A DNA stretch of 64,000 nt from contig NC_087067.1 in the NCBI RefSeq assembly GCF_963678635.1, positions 42,558,696 to 42,622,695 of the forward strand, given 5' to 3'. The DNA is from Symsagittifera roscoffensis (Eukaryota > Xenacoelomorpha > Acoela > Convolutidae). Shown piece after piece: positions 35,801 through 44,800 of the stretch (within the stretch, counting starts at the first letter, position 1; each line of letters starts with the position of its first letter). Below the pieces are notes generated by a model. It was given only the letters and a program-made list of their open reading frames with translations. It made no database searches and had not been told where the DNA came from. The translations under genes were made by a program, and so were the position numbers.

Positions 35801-38800
35801 AATCTAAGGAGAGAACACATGCAATTTCTGGACGATATAATGGATTTGGAGGGTGTTGATTGCCATTTAGAATTTTTTCAAGGAAGCCGAAGCGGGTATC
35901 ATGATGGATATTTGGGTAACATGATGGATATTTCCCTTGTAACACACAACCTTGGACAATGGTTCCAGGCATACATTTTTGTCTGTGCTGGGACACGCAC
36001 AATTCAAAAGATGATACATCAGTTTAATTCAGCTACTTCTATTGGAAACATCCTACCAGTCAGAGCCACAGGGAATAAGACTATCCAGAATGTACCGAAT
36101 TTTTGCCAATGGCATTCCAGTTTCAGAGTCAGAAACCTTATGTTGAGTCAGAAACTTTCAGGTTAATAATTGTAATACTATATTGTTTCTATGAAGAAAT
36201 ATACACACTTCAACTTATTTTACGGTTTAACAACCATAACTGGATTGGCTTATTTGTCATCAAAATTCGATTTTGAGAATTTTCCACCTTAAAATGTTGA
36301 GAGGGAAAATTTGAGCCAGCAATCATATGATTGCTGCGCACCATCACTACCGGAGCACCACATTCTTTTAAACATGTTAATTTTTTAATATTATTATTTT
36401 TTAGTCAACCGCCCACCTTAAAATGTTGAGGGAAAATTTTGAGCCAGCAATCATATGATTGCTGCGCACCATCACTACTGGAGCGCCACAATCTTTTTAA
36501 CATGTTAATTTTTTAATATTATTATTTTTTTAGTCAACCAGCCCAAAGGCCTAACACGGAGGTTAATTATTTTAGGTTGACATGAGCGCATGTATTCAGC
36601 GCCCTTTAAGCTATGACTCAGTTGTAAGAGCTCGCCTCACAAACTGAAGGGCACGTGCGATTTGAGCCAGCAATCATATGATTGCTGCGCACCATCACTA
36701 CCGGAGCGCCACAATCTTTTTAACAATTTGAGCTTTAAATTCGGCACTACTATGATAGAGTGGTCCCGGTCCCTCGAAAAATCAACTATGATAGCAGGGC
36801 TTCCGCAAAAAGGCCCATTATGGTCATAAAAAATGGAGGGAAAGGACAAAAAGTATGGCCATTATGTATGGAACTGCCTTCGATTATGGCCATAATTTAG
36901 GGATGACGTAACCCGATTAAGTAAAACAAATAGTTAGCGTGCAAACGCGTGCATCTGCAAAACAAAAACCGCGAGCACTTGTTGTATTGTTCGCATTGAG
37001 CCAGCGTGGTTTTGCTTTGTTCGAACCGAGTTTGTAAACTGTTCTTCAGATTATGCCTGGTTCAAACCAAGAAATTGTTGATTTGTTTTTCAGGCAGTTA
37101 CAAGGCGATGAATATCAATGTTCCTGTGGTGTTGAACGCAAACAAGCTGCAAATTAAGGTGTTACAAACCTGAAGAGCCATATTACAACTGCTCATGAAG
37201 ATTATAAAGAAATTTAAGCATCGAAAAGCAGACAGATGAAACTGCATTCAACAGAGGTCAGTAAAAAAGGCATGACAATTTACAAGTGACTTGAGTGGAC
37301 GATTATGGATAATCACCCATTCAATTTTTGCGAACCCGAGTTGACACGTCAGAACACAAACTTGCAAGTTTTCACCGCTGAATTGCTTGTGTGTTATTTG
37401 GTGAAAATAACAGGAAAAGTTGAACAGAAAATAAAGGTATACTTCCAGAAAAGTTCTTGTTGATATGCGATGGTCAAAATGAGGTCAATTGAAAGAAATG
37501 GTGTCCTGAAGAAAAAACACTTGGGCGCAATAATCAGATATGATGTCAGGTGGTCATCGGCTTTCGAAATGATTGAACGTTATCGAAAAACAAAAGAATT
37601 TCTCCCAACTACTGATCTCGATATTATGCCCCTACTACTGAGCGATGAAGAAAAACCAGAACTCGATGTTTTCTACCAAAACCTTGATAAAATCAATAAT
37701 GTCACAAAAGTTTTTCAAGCTGAAACTGGAATGACATTGGCAAAAATTCAGCAAATTCTGGAGGGTCTTATTTGCGTTTTCCCTCGATGGAGCATTATCA
37801 AAAAAAACGGCTATTGTACAGTCTACGGATTTTGAGAATGAAATCGTGAAATGTATCGAAGGAAAATTTTTTGGACCTGACATCTGGTGAAAAAACATCG
37901 TTCGAAGTTTGGAACGTCCGGTGCAAGAAACACCAACGCCGAAGTCAAAAACTAGATTTTGTTGAAAAAATTCTGCGTTAAAAATACAAACAAACTCATT
38001 TGTTTGCCTATGGAGTGGATTCCAGGTACGTCAAACAGTTGTGAGCGACTTTTCAGCAGAGCAAAACTCAAACTTGGATCGCTTCGAAAAAGCATGACTC
38101 TACGTCACCTTGAGTCTACTCTTTTCTTAAAAGTCAATAAAGAGCTTTGGAATGCTAAACTCGTTTCAAAAAATTGTAAAATTGAATAATTTGTTCTTGA
38201 TTTTTCATTCAAAATTATGGACCGAATAAAACCCCATAATGGCCATTATTTATTTTTACCTGAGCGATTATGGAAATAATGGAGGGAAAGAAGGACGATT
38301 ATGGCATAATGTAGGGTGGAAACCCCATTATATGGCCATACCTTTTGCGAAACCCCTGTATGATAGACAGGTCCACCATGCATTTCGCATGTTATAATTT
38401 TGAAAACTAGTTTGTTTGTAAATTAACTATAAATTAATCAGGCAAGTCAATCAACTGTTCCAGAAAAAAATATTAGCCGAAGTAATTGAGAAAGTGAATC
38501 TTAGTCAAATAATAAAACTAATTGGGTCTTATGCGTTAAACGGCTCAAAAATCAAAATTGAAGCAAAATAAAGCTAAAACTGAAACTGATCCTGATTGAC
38601 TAATATTAGCCAATCAAGTTCGAGCAACTCGGTCAGCCATTTCGATTGATAACTGAGTTTAATTCTGATTGGCTCGTATAATATGTAATAACTGAAGTAA
38701 TTGTATGTTGATTACGTGTTTTCAATTTGAAATAAAATTTCTGACTATTTTCCTAATTTTGGGCCGTTTAACGCATAAGACCTAACTAATTTCATGTTTT

Positions 38801-41800
38801 TTTTTTGTGTAATTATACCCGAAGAAAAAAGTTCAGTAAAATGGTTTCAACGTGAAAAAAATTCTTCCGTTTAGGTCAATTCGGCCAGTAATTTTATCTG
38901 CTTTTAATTGAAAGGCCGGACAATGTTGTTTGCATTTGATTGGCTAATGAACCAATCAGATTCAACCATATATTCACTTAGGATCAAGATGAAGAAATAC
39001 TATTTTGGGCCGTTTTGTGCATAAGACCCACAATTTGTTTGAAAATATACTGCGACATCTTTCTGAATGGCGAAATCATAATTAACATAATTAATTAATA
39101 TTTCAGCCCTATGTGTTTGATTCCCAAGAGACCTGGTTATTTTCAAGGGACCACTCTTATTATAGTAGTACCTTCAATTCAAATGCAGTCGTTTACAAAA
39201 AAAAAAACACGTTAAACACAAATTTGAGTTTTCAAATCCCTCGGAACTTGGAAGTTTTCCATAGGTGAGTTCGAGAATTGAGGAACGCCGCTCTAATCTA
39301 GCTCTGGAGAAAATAGCAGCGGCCTAGTCGAGCAATTTTTTCGATGAAATATTAAAAACGACTCGTTTTTTCATATTTCATCGAAAAAATTGCTCGATTA
39401 GGCCACTGCTATTTCCTCCAGAGCTAGATTAGAGCGGCGTCAATGCTCGAACTCACCTATGGAAAACTTACAAGTTCCGAGGAATTTTAAAACTCAATTT
39501 GTGTTTAACGTGTTTTTTTTTTGCATAAATTACCATGTTAAAAACGTTTTAGGTGACAATATGATAACAATAAAAAGCCGACCACAGAGGGATTCGAACC
39601 CCCAATCTTCTGATTCGAAGTCAGACGCCTTATCCGTTAGGCCATGCGGCCCTGAGTACGTAGACACTTAGCGAAACCAATATAAATTACGCACAACGAT
39701 GAATACTGAATACTCTGCATTCTAATTCATGCTTTTGAAATTCCTGTGACAGTGATACGTACCTCAGACCAGAGGTATCCATAGTACTGTGCATCGTATC
39801 CGTCTATGACGTGTTCGAATGAGGCAGGCATGCATGTGCCTGGAGTGGCACTCACTCCCATGATACTCTCACACACTGCACTGTAGTCAACAGCCACGTC
39901 CGACTGGGCCTGCAAAATAAAAACGGGATGTGTTCGTGTTCACTAAACCGATGCATCAGTTCTTCAACAGATCCAATAAGTCCAATTATGAAAAAAATTA
40001 TTTCAATTACTTTTTCAAAGACTCATACAATTGATCTTTGCTGAGCTAAAATGACAGACTAAATATTGTTGTACAGGTTCATGTAAATTTGTTTTGCGAA
40101 AGAAATACGACTTTTTCTACAAATCTGAGACTTCATGTGACTATGTAATTGAATGATTATATAAAAACGTAGAATTTATGTTTACTGATCTGGGGTGCTC
40201 GTTTTCGGATTGCTGATACATCGATTGAGTGAACGGATCTACTTTACAATCCCACCCCCTTTCAAGAAGGGGGGGGGGATTTTTAAGAAGATTACTTGCA
40301 GTGAATTTTCGACCAATCAGAATGCAGCAAAACTCGAATTTACATAACGCTCTAGTGCGAATTTACTGTTTTTATTTTTAAGACCATTTATCCACGGGGG
40401 AATGGACCAACACAAGAGCTGTACAGCTCATCACGGCGAACCGCTGTTGTGCCCTTGCTTAAGAACTACATGCTATTTTTTTTTTTTTTTATTTTTTTTT
40501 TTTTTGGTTATTTTTCTGGGCTGGGTAATGTTGCTTCACCCTCAAGCAACGAGCACGGATCATGGTGGAGATTTACAGGGGTGGAGATTCTTTAGTAGAT
40601 ACACTAGGGGGGGAGATTGTTAAGTAGATCCGAGTGAACTCCTACCAATACAATCAGCAGTGAAGCTAGAATTGCTCAAATCGGCCGGACCTTTGTCATA
40701 AAATTATTACTCACACACAACCTTTAAGGATAATCATGATCTTTTTGATTCATCCAGTGGCGTGATTCATCCGAATTTTTTTAAAGGTGGATTGGAAAAA
40801 TAATTTTCTCGACACTCTTTAAGGTGAGCCAATTGCTCTACCGCAACCCTGAAATGGTCAAATTTATGAAATTTTCTGCATCGCAAACTTTTTGGGGAAA
40901 AATCGAAAAAGGTTTTAGACGACCACTAAACTATTTCGAAGACTTTCGCAAGCTTTCGCGATTCCCGGCCATTCCAAGATATCCGATTTTTTAAGTCCGC
41001 CCTGAGAGACAAAAACTTATTTGCCTGGAAATGTGTCTTAGTCTTACTATTTAAAAACAGTTGCCTTGATGGGTATGTACTACATGCCTTAATATATATC
41101 CAATGAAATATACCTTGGTGTGTATGTTCTGATCAAACGCCGACAGCATCACTTGTCTCAGGTTGAAGATTCCCGCATTGGCCTTCCTCGAAGCAGCCAG
41201 CTTCTGCAACAGCTCATCTGGAATGGGGGATCCATCCTTGTAGTGCTTGGACAGCCTCTTCACAGGCTCCTCGTGCCACACCCAGTTCTCCAGCATCTGG
41301 GAGGGGGCTTCCACGAAATCCCGCTCCACCCTGCAGTCATTAACTTCATCATTCAAACTAAGTAACAATAAGGTTTCAACTTTTCATGCTAAGTGGCACT
41401 ACAAACTTGCAGGTTTGCTCATCTAAAAACTAGCGTATCACACTTGGATGTTATCATCATCTCTTTAAAAAAGACCTGTATGATAGAAAAAGAAGTTACT
41501 TTCAAGTTCTTATAACTCTCAAGTATATTAGTACCTGGTGCCTGCGAAGATTGAGTACTTGCTACGTGCACAGATTTGGTGCATCACGTGACCAAATTCG
41601 TGGAAGAAGGTCTCCACGTCGTCATGATCGAACAGAGCCGGGTTGTCTCCTACTGCCTGTTTAACAAGTGAATCAATTTTTCCGCACAACCCGTAGTTCA
41701 ATAGATAGAGTGATGGTTCGAGTCCCAGCACAATCTCGCCTTTTTGTTATTTTCTTAAGGGAGCAAAAAAATAGCTTAAAATTATCACTCCTAAAAACAA

Positions 41801-44800
41801 AAATGGCAAACTTCTAGTTTTATATTCAAAGCAGAATAGTCTTATTTGGTGTATTGGGTTTAGTTTCTTTTTTAAAGAAAAAAACAATCTTAGTTTCACA
41901 ATAGCGAAACATCCTCTTATCGTATCTATTGAAGAATTTTCCCCAACATTCGAAAAAAGACAGTCCATCTGAGAAAGAGTTAATCATATTTACTTGCCTT
42001 AGGAAAGTTTGCCACCATAGCACACGCGGGATACTGCGTTGTGCCGTCGGAGAACTTTGCGTAGCATTGGAGTCCGAACACTGCCGCGTGACTAAACTTT
42101 CCATCTCTAGGGTAGAGGTCCAAGTAGAAATGTCCCATAGTCTCACCTAGGATCAACTTTCAAACTATAGGTTGCCTTCTTCAGGTTAATAGTTTCAAAC
42201 TATCATCTCGTCTTCAAGTGTAAGGAATTCGGAACTACCAATATATTTCCATATCATGATTCAGAATCCATAAAAATATAACCTACTTCGAGAATACTGG
42301 ACAAATAGTTCATAACTTATTCCAGGTCTGGTGTTCGATCCCGTCAGAGGCAGAAAGTCATTTCAAAGCGCTCTCTATGGTAGGCCAGCCCCCAATGTCT
42401 CTTACCTGTGTCTGCGTCAGTGACCTCGTAGAGCGCTACTTCCGGGTGCCAGGTGTGACCATCTTTGATGAGGTGGAACTTGAGGTGGAGTAACTGTTGG
42501 TAGATGTCAAGTAATCCCTCTGTCACCACATCCACTGGGAAGTATTCCTGCAGCAAACACTTTCTCTTTTCATATCCGAAAATATTTTACTCTGTTCAAA
42601 AACTTAAAACTGTATTTTTTGACATTTTCAGCTTCACCTCTTTCCAGGAGACTGAAAGGAGACAAAAGACAGTTGGAAAAGAGTCAATGAAAGCAAGAAA
42701 AAAATACTGACTTGTTTTTTTGAAAAATCTCAAAATTGCCCCTTAAGTTCTCTGATTATCTAGAACAATTTATGATGAGAATTTTTTAATTATAACCAGC
42801 TGACAGTTGGAGAAGAGTAATGAACGGAAGTAAACAGAAAAAAAAAACACTGACTCTGTTGGAAAAAATCTCAACTTTCGAATTTCAAAGAAAAAAATAA
42901 TGCCCTTTAAGCTCTTTGAATTTGCTTTTTTGATAACATTAACCCAACTTGAGAAAACTGATTCAACAGGTAAAATTTTTATTCCGCTGGAAACCTAAAA
43001 ATTAAATTCCGCATTCAAAACTAGAAATTGTTCGTTTTTTTGCGCCATTTCCACGTTCGTATTTGGAGAGTGCTATTTACGGAACTTTTAGCAGATGAAT
43101 TTCAATTGGAACCAAAAAGTGCACATATACCTAAGTGCTTTCAAAACTGCTTTGATATGTATGAATGCACATCTGTAGTTATTAGAGCATTTTAGGACTT
43201 TTTCCTGGAAAAAGAAAAACAAAACAAATTCACAAAGAACCATATAAGAGTCTTCACTACGTTCATTACTCTTAAAAAGAATACTTCAAAAACTACAATT
43301 GCGACTTGCCTTTAGCTTCTCGTGGTCCACGCTGTACATTCTCTCAGACAATTTGTTCATGTAAAACCTGAAGTCCCACATGTTCACTTTGCCGTCATTC
43401 TCGAAGCCGAACTCCTTCGCATCTTCCTCTTTGTACTTCAAATACTGTTCCATCTCTTTGCTGAAAGAGGGCTTCAACTTAGTGGCCAGATCCTCTAAGA
43501 AATCAGCCACTGTCTTCTGATTCTTGGCCATACGCAGTTCCAGTATGTAATCTGCGTGGTGCTGGTAACCTAATAGAGCAGCCTAAAAATAAACAGGTAA
43601 AAATAACGAGGGCACGAGGTTTAATGATAATATGTAGAGTAAGGGATCTTTGTATAGATTTATGAAATTACAAACAGCTTCTAAAAGCTGAAGGTTTGAA
43701 TTATTCAGCTCAGTTCATCTCTTTTTCAATTTGTACCAAACTTGCGAAAATTGTTGCCCCGAGAAAAAACAAAAGAGCTGTTGCAGTCAATGCCGAGAAC
43801 CACTGTTGCAAACAACATTTTGAGTAACTGCATTTTTTGGTTGTTTCACAGACTCGCAGACGTTATTTCACTAACGAGCCCCGCGCTTCGTAAAAAAACC
43901 AGCAGATTCCGCATCAATTTTTACGTATTAGGCCCCTGGAATTCAACTTTAAAAAGATCAAAGGAATTGAGGCTCGGTTCTGGAATCCGCGGCAACTCCT
44001 CCCTTCTTTGTATTGGATACAGAGAAGGGAGGAGTTGCCGCGGATTCCAGAAACTAACTTTTTTCGGTTCATTTGATGAATTTAAAATGCATCAACTGTA
44101 TTAACTTATTAACATTCGAATGTCAAAGCACATGCTATCAAAAAGCTGTAAAAGAGCTTGACTAAAAAAAGAAGGTTCTTAACAATACATTAAGCTGATG
44201 CTAGTGTAAAAAAAGGTTCTTAACAATACACTAAGCTGACACTCTTGCCTAGTTATTAACAAAAGTCGGCCTCAAACTACCAACCAGATTGAGCGGGGGA
44301 TGTAAAATCACTTCACAGCCACTTAGATTACCTTTTTATCATATATAAGGGAGAGTTTTTGCATGACCGATGCCCAAAATTTTTCAAGCAATCAACGTCT
44401 TTTGAACTGTCCGCAATGAACTACTGATGATCAACTTTAAATCTTCCAAATTTTTGAAAAACCATCTCCGGTTGGCATACCGAATTTTTGGGGATTCCAT
44501 ACTTCAGGGATTTTCCCACATTAATTAAAAGAGGAACTTTTCGAAGAAGGATTTTCTCACATAAAATTTTAACTGATCGATATAAAACCGATAACTAACC
44601 TGTTTGGCTCTTAGTTGCACAGACTCCTCCAACAGCTTCGCATTCAAATCTTTGCACCTCGAGTTGAATGCAGTCTCTAGCAACTTCCTAGTCTCAGGCA
44701 GCACACACTTCTTCTGCACTGGGAAGTAGTCGGGATACTTGAGACTGATTCTAAACTTGTCTCCTTCTTTTCTACCTTCTAAGAAGTCGGCTGGTAGACC

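Larger units (their letters stand above)
36743..39172. mobile_element. Old TIR element (hAT-type ends) split by later insertions
   Basis: The left end GGCACTACTATGATAGAGTG and right end (reverse complement) GGTACTACTATAATAAGAGT are followed by a shared GGTCCC. The flanks TTAAATTC (36735-36742) and TTCAATTC (39173-39180) form an 8-bp duplication with one mismatch. It belongs to the same MITE family as 33148-33332. After removal of the insertions at 36795-38358 and 38524-38783, about 590 bp remain. Confidence 0.75.

Noticed and set aside
36317-36687. CRISPR-like array
   Set aside because: Eukaryotic setting, only three repeats, unequal spacing, and the repeated block is much longer than a CRISPR repeat.
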